Of a stretch of 54,026 nucleotides of DNA, positions 1 to 8,570 are shown in pieces. The translations under genes and the position numbers were made by a program. The stretch is from Candidatus Eiseniibacteriota bacterium (GTDB lineage: Bacteria; Joyebacterota; Joyebacteria; Joyebacterales; Joyebacteraceae): assembly GCA_030600655.1 (NCBI GenBank), contig JAUVLP010000004.1, positions 1 to 54,026 of the forward strand, given 5' to 3'. The notes beneath the pieces are model-generated. The model was given only the letters and a program-made list of their open reading frames with translations. It was not told the origin of the DNA and did no database searches. The stretch's first letter is position 1; each line of letters begins with the position of its first letter.

Positions 1-1384
1 CATCGACGAGCGTGCGAACTACGCGCCCGGCAATATCGTGGACGCGAATCGTCACGCGGCCGGGCGAGGCAACGCTGTACGCGACCGTCGTCGTTGGATT
101 GAACGGGTTGGGACTCGGCGCGAACAGGCGCGTTGCATAGACGGGTTCGTCGGGCACCTGCGTCAAGAGCTGCACACCAAGGCGGAACCGGTCGAGCATG
201 AACCCCATACCGTGGCAGCCGAGCGAATCCGCGGGCTCGTAGTTGACCGCCACGAACCGCGCCTTGAGCCAGTCGCTCCCGGCGAACACGCCCCAGTCAT
301 CCTGCATCATCCAGGCGAACGGTCCGCCGTAGTACGGAATCGGCGGCTCCCAGAGCCAGAAGTCTATGCACTCCGGCACATCCCCGGTCGCGCACCATAC
401 CTCCAGAAAGTCGTTGGAGCAGACGGGCATATCCAGCCACCCGTACCACTCCGCGACCAAGTACGGAGCCCCGCTGACATCGATCGCCGGCGACTGTAGC
501 TGCGAGTACTGCCCATCCACCATCACCCCGCTCCCTTCGTCGTAGGCAACCATCATCCAGCGTGGGTCGCCCAGCACAGTCTCGAGTGAGCGCCTGAATG
601 TGAGGCCCGTCTGCCCGGCCGGCGGAATGTCCGGGTGTTGCCATTCGTTATCGCCGGGCGACTCGCAGTCGTCGAGCCAGACGGTCGCGTCGTTGACCTT
701 CCACTCGATGTTGTCGAGCTGCCAGGCTCCATCCAGTACGGAGTGGTACGCATTGTCGGGTTCGTCCTGCGAGGAGTAGACCAGGTCGGACTCGAACCGG
801 AAGCGGACACGAACATCCAGTCCCGCGTACGCATCAAGGTTGTGAACCGGATGCCCCAACTCGGGATGATCCCACTGGCGCGGCCACCCCGGCTGCCCTG
901 AGAAGTGCATGTTCGAATACGAGACGAGCGTGGTCCACGTCATGCCGCCGTCATCGGAGATGTCCACATATCCGTAATCGTAGCCGCCCTCTATCGCGAA
1001 GCGCTGGTCCCACTCCAGGGAAACCTCATCGCCCGCCTCGCTCCACTCCGAGAGCGGGATGTCGCGCCACATCAGCTGACACCAGTCGTTGCCGTACCCG
1101 CGCGGCTGACGCCAGCACGGGTCGTAGGTTCCGCACCACCAGGTCGAGTCACCTAGATGCTCGAACCCGCCTATGCGGATCGTGTCCTTGTGCCAGTAGT
1201 TCTGGTGGCCGAGAGTGCCCGAACAATCCTCCGACAGCCAACCGGCATTGTCACCCTCAAGATCCTCGAAGTCTGCATCGAAGATCCAGAGGGTCTCGGA
1301 GCGGGCCTCGACCGCGTGTACCGATGAAACAGCAAGGAGAATGAGGAGCGCGAGGAGTCCGGCCATCATCCACGATGCGCGCAT
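1..1384 (-). CDS. Secreted protein with C-terminal sorting-type domain (3' end cut by window)
   Basis: The frame stays open for 461 codons from ATG at 1384 to the window edge. The N-terminus is a signal peptide (basic start, then a leucine/alanine core ending in VHA, about residues 1-23). The middle has the pattern DISDDGGMTWTTL, which resembles the MAM/immune-inhibitor-A-like adhesion modules of secreted proteins, but no catalytic motif was seen. Near the window edge the product reads PSPNPFNPTTTVAYSV then HDIAGRVVRTLVD, the FlgD/type IX-like C-terminal domain found on seven other proteins here. Roughly 50 residues are probably missing. A TTGACG/TATCAT promoter lies about 90 bp upstream. The function is unknown; probably a surface-attached or exported structural protein. 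Confidence 0.8.
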   Translation of the reverse strand, partial: MRASWMMAGLLALLILLAVSSVHAVEARSETLWIFDADFEDLEGDNAGWLSEDCSGTLGHQNYWHKDTIRIGGFEHLGDSTWWCGTYDPCWRQPRGYGNDWCQLMWRDIPLSEWSEAGDEVSLEWDQRFAIEGGYDYGYVDISDDGGMTWTTLVSYSNMHFSGQPGWPRQWDHPELGHPVHNLDAYAGLDVRVRFRFESDLVYSSQDEPDNAYHSVLDGAWQLDNIEWKVNDATVWLDDCESPGDNEWQHPDIPPAGQTGLTFRRSLETVLGDPRWMMVAYDEGSGVMVDGQYSQLQSPAIDVSGAPYLVAEWYGWLDMPVCSNDFLEVWCATGDVPECIDFWLWEPPIPYYGGPFAWMMQDDWGVFAGSDWLKARFVAVNYEPADSLGCHGMGFMLDRFRLGVQLLTQVPDEPVYATRLFAPSPNPFNPTTTVAYSVASPGRVTIRVHDIAGRVVRTLVD

Positions 1385-1657
1385 GGTAGCTTCCTCTCTG
1401 GGGCGGGTCCTTCGGTTCGCTCTCCGGCTGGAGTGCGTGATTCTCCCAGCCAGTCTAATTTTCCAGCGCGTTTATGATATCACCTCCTCCGCACCCCGTC
1501 AAGGCTGTAATGAGTAAGACACAGTAACGCACAGCTACATCGTCACCGGCCTCTTTCCTCTCGCCGTCCCGCGTTCGCCGTCGTAGAATGGCAGCCACGG
1601 ATCTTCACACGAACACGCGCGGCGGCCCGGCCGCAGCAGTACCCTACAGGAGGCATC
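1385..1657. other. Divergent intergenic region
   Basis: This 273-bp region lies between the divergent secreted-protein gene and rmlB. It contains the minus-strand promoter at 1474-1502. On the plus strand an AGGAGG ribosome site sits just before the rmlB ATG, but no convincing plus-strand promoter, terminator or RNA gene was seen. Confidence 0.5.
1474..1502 (-). promoter_or_regulatory. Sigma-70-type promoter for the secreted protein gene at 1384
   Basis: On the minus strand, TTGACG (1502-1497) and TATCAT (1479-1474) are separated by exactly 17 bp. They stand upstream of the ATG at 1384. The same arrangement recurs upstream of other minus-strand genes in the window. Confidence 0.65.
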
Positions 1658-2674
1658 ATGCGCATCCTCGTCACAGGCGGAGCCGGCTTCATAGGCAGCA
1701 ACTTCATCCGCATGTATCTGGCACGTCATCCGGACTCGGAAATCGTCAACCTCGACAAGCTGACGTACGCCGGCAACCTCGAGAATCTGAGGGAGATCGA
1801 GGAGGACCCGCGCTACTCGTTCGTCGAGGGAGACATCTGTGACGCCGGCGTGGCCGATGATGTAATGAAAGGCGTGGACGCTGTCGTGAACTTCGCAGCC
1901 GAGACGCACGTCGATCGCTCGATCGGCGATCCGGATGCGTTTCTCAAGACGAACGTTCTCGGAGTCCACGTTCTTCTGGAAGCCGCCAGGAAACACGATG
2001 TCGGGCGATTCATCCAGATAAGCACCGACGAGGTCTACGGCCCGGCCCCTAATAAGCCGTTCAGCGAAGGCGATGTCCTCACGCCGCGAAACCCCTACTC
2101 GGCGAGCAAGGCGGGCGGCGAACTCCTTGCGCGGTCGTACTTCATTACGTATGGCTTCCCCGTCATCATATCGCGCGCGGCCAACAACATCGGCCCAAAC
2201 CAGTATCCGGAAAAGGTAATCCCGCTCTTCGTCACGAACGCCATCGAGGACAAACCTCTCCCCCTGTACGGAGACGGGAACCAGGAGCGCGACTATATGC
2301 ATGTCCTCGATCATTGCTCGGGAGTGGAGATCCTCCTCGAGAAGGGTGAACCCGGCGAGATATACAACATCGGAGCGGGCAACCACATGCGGAATATAGA
2401 GATGGCGAAGCTCGTACTCGATGAGCTCAAGAAGCCTGAGAGCCTCCTCACCCACGTCAGAGACCGCGAAGGCCACGATATCCGGTACGCCATCGACTCA
2501 TCGAAGATGAGGGCGCTCGGCTGGGAACCCGAGTTCGGCACCAAGGCGGCCATCCTTGACGCCGTCCACTGGTACGCGGCCAACCGGGACTGGTGGGAGC
2601 CGATCAAGTCGGGTGAGTTCCGCGAGTTCTATGAACGCCAGTATCGCTCCCGCCTCGAGGAAGCTGGAGCCTAG
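1658..2674 (+). CDS. rfbB: dTDP-glucose 4,6-dehydratase
   Basis: This is a cytosolic NAD-dependent short-chain dehydrogenase. It converts dTDP-glucose to dTDP-4-keto-6-deoxyglucose, the second step of dTDP-rhamnose and other deoxysugar synthesis for surface polysaccharide. The 338-residue product is of normal family length. It opens with the Rossmann motif GGAGFIGSN (residues 7-15), has TDEVYG (catalytic Asp-Glu pair) and the YSASK catalytic Tyr/Lys motif, and ends with the sugar-binding half containing RDYMHVLDH. An AGGAGG site stands six bases before the ATG. No rmlA, rmlC or rmlD gene is adjacent, so the rest of the pathway must be elsewhere. The alternative, another nucleotide-sugar epimerase/dehydratase, is less likely given these motifs. 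Confidence 0.93.
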   Translation: MRILVTGGAGFIGSNFIRMYLARHPDSEIVNLDKLTYAGNLENLREIEEDPRYSFVEGDICDAGVADDVMKGVDAVVNFAAETHVDRSIGDPDAFLKTNVLGVHVLLEAARKHDVGRFIQISTDEVYGPAPNKPFSEGDVLTPRNPYSASKAGGELLARSYFITYGFPVIISRAANNIGPNQYPEKVIPLFVTNAIEDKPLPLYGDGNQERDYMHVLDHCSGVEILLEKGEPGEIYNIGAGNHMRNIEMAKLVLDELKKPESLLTHVRDREGHDIRYAIDSSKMRALGWEPEFGTKAAILDAVHWYAANRDWWEPIKSGEFREFYERQYRSRLEEAGA

Positions 2675-2863
2675 GACGCACCCACTCCGAAGGATCCGGT
2701 ATCCAAATCCCGGATGCCCTGCGAAATATCTTGAACATCAAGGTCTGCAACCATATCATGTCGGCGAAGCTCGCTCTGGGCTTCGTCGACCTCTTCTATC
2801 CACGATCGACACACGGCACCACTGACACGGGGAACCGCCCTGGCGCGGAAGGAGATATGCTCA

Positions 2864-4180
2864 ATGACGAGAGATGAAGTGCTCGCCAAGGTCGAAGAGC
2901 GCAAGATCGGATTCGTACGCCTGCTCTTCGCCGACATCGCCGGCTTCCCCAAGTGCGTATCGATACCCAGCCGCGAACTGAAAGAGGCGCTCGAGAACGG
3001 CAAGGGCTTCGACGGTTCATCTATCGAGGGGTTCACGCGAATTCACGAGAGCGACATGATCGCGATGCCCGACCCCTCCACGTTCAAGATGGTCCCGTGG
3101 GACGGCAAAGATGAGGAAGCGATACTCTTCTGCGACATCCTCGTTCCTGACGGCAGTCCGTATCCGGGCGACCCGCGATTTGTTCTCAAGCGCGTCCTTA
3201 AGAGAGTCGAAGAGCGCAAGTGGACGTTCAACGTCGGCACGGAGATCGAGTATTTCTACTTCAGAAGCTCGGAGCATCCGGAGGTCCTGGATCACGCCGG
3301 CTACTTCGACCTCACGCCACCGGACCTCGGTGAAGAGCTTCGGAAGAAGACGATGATGACGCTTCACTCGCTCGGCATTCCGGTCGAGTACTCGCACCAC
3401 GAAGTAGCACCCAGCCAGCATGAGATCGATCTCAAGTACAAGGATGCACTGGCGATGGCCGACGATACCATGCTCTGCAAGCTGGTCGTGAAGGAGGTCG
3501 CGCGCAAGGAGGGTGTCTACGCTACGTTCATGCCGAAGCCGATATTCGGAGAGAACGGAAGCGGAATGCACACTCACCAGTCGATCTTCGAAGGTGACAG
3601 AAACCTCTTCCACGACGAGAGCAAGCCGCAGCATCTGTCATCCATGGCAAGAGCGTACGTCGAAGGAGTCCTCAGGCACGCGCGAGAGATCGCCATCGTC
3701 ACCAACCAGTGGGTAAACTCGTACAAGCGCCTGGTGCCCGGCTACGAGGCGCCCGTCTATGTCTCGTGGGCGCAGCGCAATCGCTCCACACTCGTCCGTG
3801 TCCCTCAGTACAGGCCAGGCCACGAGCTCTCAACAAGGATCGAGCTCAGATGCCCTGACTCGGCCTGCAATCCGTATCTCGCCTTCGCAGCCATGCTCGC
3901 CGCGGGTCTGGAGGGAGTTGAGAAGGAATACGAACTGAGAGACGCCGTTGAAGCCAACATCTACACGATGACATCAGAAGAGCGGAAAGAGAGAGGCATC
4001 AGTGTGCTTCCCGGCAGTCTTGGGGAAGCGATCGGAGCAGCCAGGAAGAGCGACATCCTCCGTGAGACTCTTGGGGATGAAACGTTCGAAAAGCTTCTCA
4101 GAAACAAGACGGCGCTCTGGGACAATTACAGGAGCATCGTCACACCGTACGAGATGGAGAAGGATCTGCCAGTGCTGTAG
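2864..4180 (+). CDS. glnA: Type I glutamine synthetase
   Basis: ATP-dependent ligation of ammonia to glutamate, forming glutamine in the cytosol. The 438-residue product has the family motifs: DGSSIEGF (residues 50-57), the metal and glutamate-binding NGSGMHTHQS, and RNRSTLVRVPQYR near the ATP/active site. Its length and its C-terminal end (YEMEKDLPVL) fit the shorter GSI-alpha class rather than the roughly 470-residue GSI-beta class. The Tyr in NIYTMTSEER is therefore probably not an adenylylation target. An AAGGAGA ribosome site precedes the ATG by about ten bases. The gene stands alone, about 190 bp after rmlB and 220 bp before iorA. The region upstream shows no clear promoter or riboswitch. 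Confidence 0.95.
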   Translation: MTRDEVLAKVEERKIGFVRLLFADIAGFPKCVSIPSRELKEALENGKGFDGSSIEGFTRIHESDMIAMPDPSTFKMVPWDGKDEEAILFCDILVPDGSPYPGDPRFVLKRVLKRVEERKWTFNVGTEIEYFYFRSSEHPEVLDHAGYFDLTPPDLGEELRKKTMMTLHSLGIPVEYSHHEVAPSQHEIDLKYKDALAMADDTMLCKLVVKEVARKEGVYATFMPKPIFGENGSGMHTHQSIFEGDRNLFHDESKPQHLSSMARAYVEGVLRHAREIAIVTNQWVNSYKRLVPGYEAPVYVSWAQRNRSTLVRVPQYRPGHELSTRIELRCPDSACNPYLAFAAMLAAGLEGVEKEYELRDAVEANIYTMTSEERKERGISVLPGSLGEAIGAARKSDILRETLGDETFEKLLRNKTALWDNYRSIVTPYEMEKDLPVL

Positions 4181-4401
4181 TTCCGCAGGTGGGTGATCCC
4201 AGCCACACCGTAGACAGCGCTCCATGGCGCCATGTCTGATGCAGCTTTACATCCCTCCCGGGAGCCTATAGACTCAACGGGCTAATGATTGTTTCCCAAA
4301 TGCGATTCACAAAGGCTTGCGCCTTCCCTCTCACCATATCAGCGAAGGCGCCTGGCAGAGTCCGCCTGATTCAATCGAGCGGACGCCGTTAAGGAGGCCG
4401 C
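4181..4401. other. Intergenic region with one inverted repeat
   Basis: This 221-bp gap lies between glnA and iorA. GCGCCTTC (4319-4326) is complementary to GAAGGCGC (4344-4351), giving an 8-bp stem with a 17-base loop and no T-run. It could be a leader structure for iorA or a weak terminator. No gene, tRNA or riboswitch was recognised. Confidence 0.4.
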
Positions 4402-6147
4402 ATGCGCGTTCTACTCTCAGGCAATGAGGCCGTAGCTCGCGGTTGCTACGAGCACGGTGTTAAGGTCGCCACGGCCTATCCTGGCACCCCCTCCACGGAG
4501 ATTCTGGAGAACGTCGTCAAGTACAAGGACGACATCTACTGTCAGTGGTCACCGAATGAGAAGGTCGCTTTCGAGGTGGCAATGGGCGCCTCGTTCGGTG
4601 GTGTCAGAACGCTTGTGGCGATGAAGCACGTCGGATTGAACGTGGCCGCCGACCCTCTCATGACATCGACGTCCGTCGGCGGGGACGGTGGGTTTGTGAT
4701 CGTCACAGCAGACGACCCCGGCATGCATTCGTCGCAGAATGAGCAGGACAATCGTTACTACGCCAAGTTCGCGAAGATCCCGCTCATCGAGCCGTCCGAC
4801 TCGCAGGAGGTTCTTGACTTCCTCGGCACCGCCTACGAAATCTCCGAGCAGTTCGGAACGCCCGTGCTCTTCCGCCTCACAACCCGCCTCTCGCACGCGA
4901 AGACCCCGGTTGAGATGGGCACGCGCACGGAAGTGGCACAGAAGGAGTATGTGAAGGACACGTCCTTCCGCGTCGTCATCCCCGCCCACGCCCGCAAGCT
5001 CCATGTCAAGGTTGAGAAGCGTCTCGAATCGATTCGTGAGTATGCCGAGACGAGCCCTCTCAACAAGGTCATCGAGGGCGATCCCAAAGTCGGCGTCATA
5101 TCGAGCGGTATCTCGTACCAGTACGCGCACGATGCATTTCCCGAGGCCACGTTCCTCAAGCTCGGTCTCAGCTACCCCTTCCCCATCGAGCTCGCCAGGA
5201 AGTTCTGCGCGCGATTTGAGACCGTGTATGTGGTTGAGGAGAACGAACCCTTCATCGAGGAGTTCCTGAGGTACGCGGGCATCACCAATATCATCGGGAG
5301 AGAGAAGAGCCCGGCCTGCGGAGAGCTCAACCAGCGGATCGTGCGCGACTCGATCTCCGGCGAGGACACTGCAGGTGAGAAGACCTCCGTATCGCCTCGC
5401 CCGCCGGTACTCTGCCCGGGCTGCCCCCACAGAAGCACGTTCTACACTCTCAACCGCCTCAAGATCGGCTCGACGTCCGACATCGGGTGCTACACACTCG
5501 GCGTTATGCCGCCACTTGAGGGAATCGATACGTGCATCTGCATGGGCGCGTCCATCGGCAACTCGCTCGGTATGGAGAAGGCGATCGGCAAGGAGTTCGC
5601 GAAGAAGATGGTCGCCGTCATCGGCGACTCGACATTCGTGCACTCAGGCATGACCGGCCTGGCTGACGTGGCCTACAACAAGGGCGCCACAACAGTCATC
5701 GTCGTCGATAATTCGATCACAGCGATGACTGGACATCAGGATCACGCGGGGACAGGGACGACACTCATGGGCGAGTCGACCACCAAGCTCGACTACATCA
5801 AGCTCGCCGAGAGCGTGGGGGTCAAGGATGCCAGACGCGTGAATGCCTTTGACATGGAGGCCGTTAAGACCGCCATCAAAGAGGCAACCGGCAGTGATGA
5901 GGCAACGTTGCTCGTCATGGAAGGCCCGTGCGCCCTGCAGGCCCGAAGCCAGTGGGGACCGGCGCTCGTGGTCGATTCCGAAATGTGCACGGCCTGTGGG
6001 CTCTGCCTGAGGCTCGGGTGCCCTGCCATCAGCAAGGACGAGAACGGCAAGGCTACGATCAACCCGCTCTTCTGCGTCGGTGAGTTCTGCTCGATGTGTG
6101 CCCAGGTGTGCCCGGTAGATTGCATTGCGGTTCCTGACAAGTCCTGA
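4402..6147 (+). CDS. iorA: Indolepyruvate ferredoxin oxidoreductase, alpha subunit
   Basis: Thiamine-diphosphate and iron-sulfur subunit of an oxygen-sensitive enzyme. It oxidatively decarboxylates aryl pyruvates from aromatic amino acids to acyl-CoA, reducing ferredoxin, and can run in reverse in anaerobes. The 581-residue product has the N-terminal pyrimidine-binding domain (TAYPGTPSTEILE) and then CPGCPHRS. The TPP-binding core is GDSTFVHSGMTGL with DNSITAMTGHQDH. At the C-terminus are two cysteine clusters (CTACGLCLRLGCP and CVGEFCSMCAQVCP) for [4Fe-4S] centres. AAGGAGG lies four bases before the ATG. iorB follows 25 bp downstream in the same operon, and the ferredoxin at 7587-7772 is a plausible electron acceptor. 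The exact 2-oxoacid preference cannot be read from sequence. Confidence 0.93.
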   Translation: MRVLLSGNEAVARGCYEHGVKVATAYPGTPSTEILENVVKYKDDIYCQWSPNEKVAFEVAMGASFGGVRTLVAMKHVGLNVAADPLMTSTSVGGDGGFVIVTADDPGMHSSQNEQDNRYYAKFAKIPLIEPSDSQEVLDFLGTAYEISEQFGTPVLFRLTTRLSHAKTPVEMGTRTEVAQKEYVKDTSFRVVIPAHARKLHVKVEKRLESIREYAETSPLNKVIEGDPKVGVISSGISYQYAHDAFPEATFLKLGLSYPFPIELARKFCARFETVYVVEENEPFIEEFLRYAGITNIIGREKSPACGELNQRIVRDSISGEDTAGEKTSVSPRPPVLCPGCPHRSTFYTLNRLKIGSTSDIGCYTLGVMPPLEGIDTCICMGASIGNSLGMEKAIGKEFAKKMVAVIGDSTFVHSGMTGLADVAYNKGATTVIVVDNSITAMTGHQDHAGTGTTLMGESTTKLDYIKLAESVGVKDARRVNAFDMEAVKTAIKEATGSDEATLLVMEGPCALQARSQWGPALVVDSEMCTACGLCLRLGCPAISKDENGKATINPLFCVGEFCSMCAQVCPVDCIAVPDKS

Positions 6148-6172
6148 CCGACGTCACGTGAAGGAGACTTAG

Positions 6173-6748
6173 ATGGCGAACAAGACAACAGACGTTTTCA
6201 TCTGCGGCGTCGGCGGACAGGGAATCCTCCTTGCCAGTGAGATCCTGTCGGACGTGGCGCTCGCAAAGGGACTCGACATCAAGAAGAGTGAAGTTCATGG
6301 GATGGCGCAGCGGGGCGGCTCTGTAGTGAGTCACGTCAGGTTCGGCGAGACGATCTACTCGCCCGTTATCGCTGAGGGAGAAGCCGACATCCTCGCATCG
6401 TTCGAGAAGATGGAGGCCCTCCGCTGGATTCAGTTTGTGAAGCCGGGCGGCAAGGTCATCGTCAACTCGCAGGAAATCGTTCCCAGCGGGATGGAGACTT
6501 ACCCTCCGGCCATCGATCGCAAGATCACTGAACGCGTTCCAGATACCATGTTCATCGACGCCCTCAAGCTCGCCAAGGAGGCGGGTCACCTGCGCGCGGT
6601 CAACATCGTCATGCTCGGCGCATTCTCTCATTTCCTCGGATTCAGCGAGGACGAGTGGAAGTCGGCCATCAAGGCGCGCGTGCCTGAGAAGACGATCGAG
6701 ATCAACCTCAAGGCCTTCGAGCTTGGCCGAGCGGCTGTCTCCGGGTAG
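6173..6748 (+). CDS. iorB: Indolepyruvate ferredoxin oxidoreductase, beta subunit
   Basis: Partner of IorA; it carries the gamma-type domain of the 2-oxoacid:ferredoxin oxidoreductase family. The 191-residue product has the family's opening FICGVGGQGILLASEIL and the KKSEVHGMAQRGGSVVSHVRFG stretch, both diagnostic. It starts with an AAGGAG site seven bases before the ATG, 25 bp after iorA, so the two subunits are made together. Its length is normal for IorB. Nothing is missing or altered. Confidence 0.93.
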   Translation: MANKTTDVFICGVGGQGILLASEILSDVALAKGLDIKKSEVHGMAQRGGSVVSHVRFGETIYSPVIAEGEADILASFEKMEALRWIQFVKPGGKVIVNSQEIVPSGMETYPPAIDRKITERVPDTMFIDALKLAKEAGHLRAVNIVMLGAFSHFLGFSEDEWKSAIKARVPEKTIEINLKAFELGRAAVSG

Positions 6749-6807
6749 CTGCTCGCGCTGGCCGGGTGGATGGCCCGGCGCCGATGCCCGAGAGTCGTGG
6801 AGATGCG

Positions 6808-7533
6808 ATGACAGGGAAGCCCGGCAGGACTGACGGTCCGGACGATGCACGGGGACCGTGGGATGAGACCCCATCTGACACGCGCAAACGTGCGCTCAGA
6901 GTCCTGCGTGCCCTCAAGAGGGCATATCCTGACGCGCGTGTCCCTCTCAACTACACCTCGCCTCTTGAGCTCATGGTGGCAACCATTCTATCTGCGCAAT
7001 GCACTGACAAGAGGGTCAACGAGGTAACGGCTCCCCTGTTCATGAAGTACCGTGAGCCGGCTGACTGGGCCGCCGCTTCGCAGGATGTCCTCGAGGCTGA
7101 GATCCGGACAACGGGGTTCTTCCGCAACAAGGCCAGAGCAATCAGAGAAAGCACGGCCGACCTGATCGAGAAGCACGGCGGCGAGGTACCGAACACGATG
7201 AAGGAGTTGACGGCGCTCCGGGGCATCGGGAGAAAATCCGCCAATGTGCTTCTGGTCCATGCATTCGATCTCCAGGGCATCATCGTCGACACGCACTTCA
7301 GACGCATCACACGACGACTCGGCATGACGGCGGAGATGGACCCGGTGAAGATTGAGTTTGAGCTGCAGGCCGCTGTTCCGAAACGCCGCTGGTCCGATTT
7401 CTCCCTCTTCGTGAATTGGCACGGACGAGAGACCTGCTTCGCGCGGAAGCCGGAATGCAGCCGCTGTGTCATAGCAGGAGACTGTCCCGCGCGGGAGTCG
7501 CTCGGTGAGATCGTGTGGAACGTAAAGGAGTGA
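6808..7533 (+). CDS. nth: Endonuclease III (DNA glycosylase/AP lyase)
   Basis: Base-excision repair enzyme that removes oxidised pyrimidines and cuts at the abasic site. The product has the helix-hairpin-helix LRGIGRKSANVLL, carrying the catalytic Lys, then VDTHFRR with the catalytic Asp. The C-terminal [4Fe-4S] loop is C-X6-C-X2-C-X5-C (CFARKPECSRCVIAGDC). An in-frame ATG at 6766 would add 14 residues, but the ATG at 6808 has GGAG five bases upstream and is preferred. Even so, the N-terminus carries an extra acidic, proline-rich stretch of about 25 residues compared with the roughly 211-residue E. coli enzyme. It lies 59 bp after iorB and converges on the ferredoxin gene. Confidence 0.92.
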   Translation: MTGKPGRTDGPDDARGPWDETPSDTRKRALRVLRALKRAYPDARVPLNYTSPLELMVATILSAQCTDKRVNEVTAPLFMKYREPADWAAASQDVLEAEIRTTGFFRNKARAIRESTADLIEKHGGEVPNTMKELTALRGIGRKSANVLLVHAFDLQGIIVDTHFRRITRRLGMTAEMDPVKIEFELQAAVPKRRWSDFSLFVNWHGRETCFARKPECSRCVIAGDCPARESLGEIVWNVKE

Positions 7534-7586
7534 CGAAGGGGCCGGACATACAGTCCCGACCCCTCTCGATTCCCGCCGCACGCCGT

Positions 7587-7772
7587 CTACTCGACCGTTA
7601 TGGCCTCCACGGGGCAGCTCTCAGCCGCTTCTCTCGCAGCATCCTCATCACCCTCAGGCACGATATCCACCTTTACGGTCGATCTGTCGTCATCCATTTC
7701 GAACACACTGGGACAGATGCTGGGGCAGACCCCGCATCCGATGCACGTATCCCTGTCAACACTCGCTTTCAT
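7587..7772 (-). CDS. Small [4Fe-4S] ferredoxin
   Basis: A 61-residue cytosolic electron carrier. Cysteines at 10, 13 and 16 (CIGCGVC) and 53 (ESCPVEAI) are placed as in single-cluster ferredoxins of the Thermotoga type, with an extra Cys20. Asp/Glu-rich surfaces are typical. AAGGGGG lies four bases before the ATG at 7772. It faces nth tail to tail and is divergent from the rubrerythrin-like gene, with the 18-bp palindrome at 7834-7851 between them. It could serve IorAB or the rubrerythrin-like protein; neither is proven. Confidence 0.93.
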   Translation of the reverse strand: MKASVDRDTCIGCGVCPSICPSVFEMDDDRSTVKVDIVPEGDEDAAREAAESCPVEAITVE

Positions 7773-7833
7773 ACGGCCCCCTTGTTCCCGTTCATGCTCC
7801 GTTCAACTGGTATGGCCCGTGTAGTCTGATGCC

Positions 7834-7851
7834 AATCCGCTGCAGCGGATT
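7834..7851. promoter_or_regulatory. Perfect 18-bp palindrome, operator candidate
   Basis: AATCCGCTGCAGCGGATT is its own reverse complement over all 18 bases. It lies 62 bp upstream of the ferredoxin start and about 140 bp upstream of the rubrerythrin-like gene. It has no T-run and sits before both genes rather than after one, which fits a dimeric repressor or activator site better than a terminator. The regulator is unknown. Confidence 0.45.
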
Positions 7852-7992
7852 CACTACCCTTGTGCCCATCACATTCGAGGATCCAGGGTGCAAATGGCGG
7901 CCCATATGCTCCGCATCGTCGCTATTGTCTACGGAGTGGCCTTGCAGTACCATGCTTAATGTCAGAGGTGTTGAACTGTGTAAGGAGTGGGC

Positions 7993-8517
7993 ATGTCTAA
8001 ACCTACATCGGACAGGGGCCGAGTCGAGTACGCCCTGCAAACGGAACGGGATGGGATCAACTTCTACGAGCACGCTTCCCGGCATATCGCTCACAAACTC
8101 GCAAGGGCAGCGTTCACGATGCTGGCCCGTGAGGAAGAACGCCACGTCGACACCATCAAGTCGCTGGCCAGATTCCTCGACGGCAAGGGTGAACCCATCG
8201 ACCTCGACCCAACTGACCCGGGGTCGCTCAACAAGACGATTCACACGATCTACAGCGCTGCATCGGCAGAGGACCTCGATGGCAGCATGAATGCGGCCGA
8301 GGCGTACGCCGAGGCGATAGAAATCGAGACGAGAGTCATTGATCTCTACGGACAGTGCGCGAAGGAATGCGATACTGACGAGGCCAAACATCTCTTCGAT
8401 GTGCTCCATCGAGAAGAGGTCGAACACCTGAAGCTGCTGGAGGACATGCAGGGTTACCTGATCAACCCCGAGCAGTGGTTCGTTGACCGGAAGATGATCC
8501 TGCGCGAAGATGGATAG
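7993..8517 (+). CDS. Rubrerythrin-like ferritin-fold diiron protein
   Basis: A four-helix-bundle protein of 174 residues. Carboxylate/His ligands appear in the expected order: ERDGINFYEHA, EEERHVDTI, EIETRVIDLY and HREEVEHLKLL. Rubrerythrins reduce hydrogen peroxide in anaerobes. This one lacks the rubredoxin CxxC tail, so its electron donor would have to be separate, possibly the divergent ferredoxin. The ATG at 7993 is chosen because AGGAG stands five bases before it; a GTG two codons earlier overlaps that site. A ferritin or bacterioferritin-like storage role is less likely given the length and helix spacing. Confidence 0.85.
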   Translation: MSKPTSDRGRVEYALQTERDGINFYEHASRHIAHKLARAAFTMLAREEERHVDTIKSLARFLDGKGEPIDLDPTDPGSLNKTIHTIYSAASAEDLDGSMNAAEAYAEAIEIETRVIDLYGQCAKECDTDEAKHLFDVLHREEVEHLKLLEDMQGYLINPEQWFVDRKMILREDG

Positions 8518-8570
8518 AATCCGTTTCCAGCAGGTCGAAGCGCGCCCCCACCCATCGGAAGTTCCGCAAG

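Noticed and set aside
1535-2476. Long open frame (313 codons) on the minus strand opposite rmlB
   Set aside because: It is antisense to a clear, full-length rmlB with all motifs; its composition is that of a GC-rich shadow frame and it has no recognisable motif.
2675-2863. Possible small gene between rmlB and glnA
   Set aside because: Short frames exist on both strands, but none has a ribosome site, and the one on the minus strand runs into glnA.
4549-5643. Long open frame (364 codons) on the minus strand opposite iorA
   Set aside because: Antisense to iorA, rich in Arg/Leu/Glu with no motif; high GC leaves such frames open by chance.
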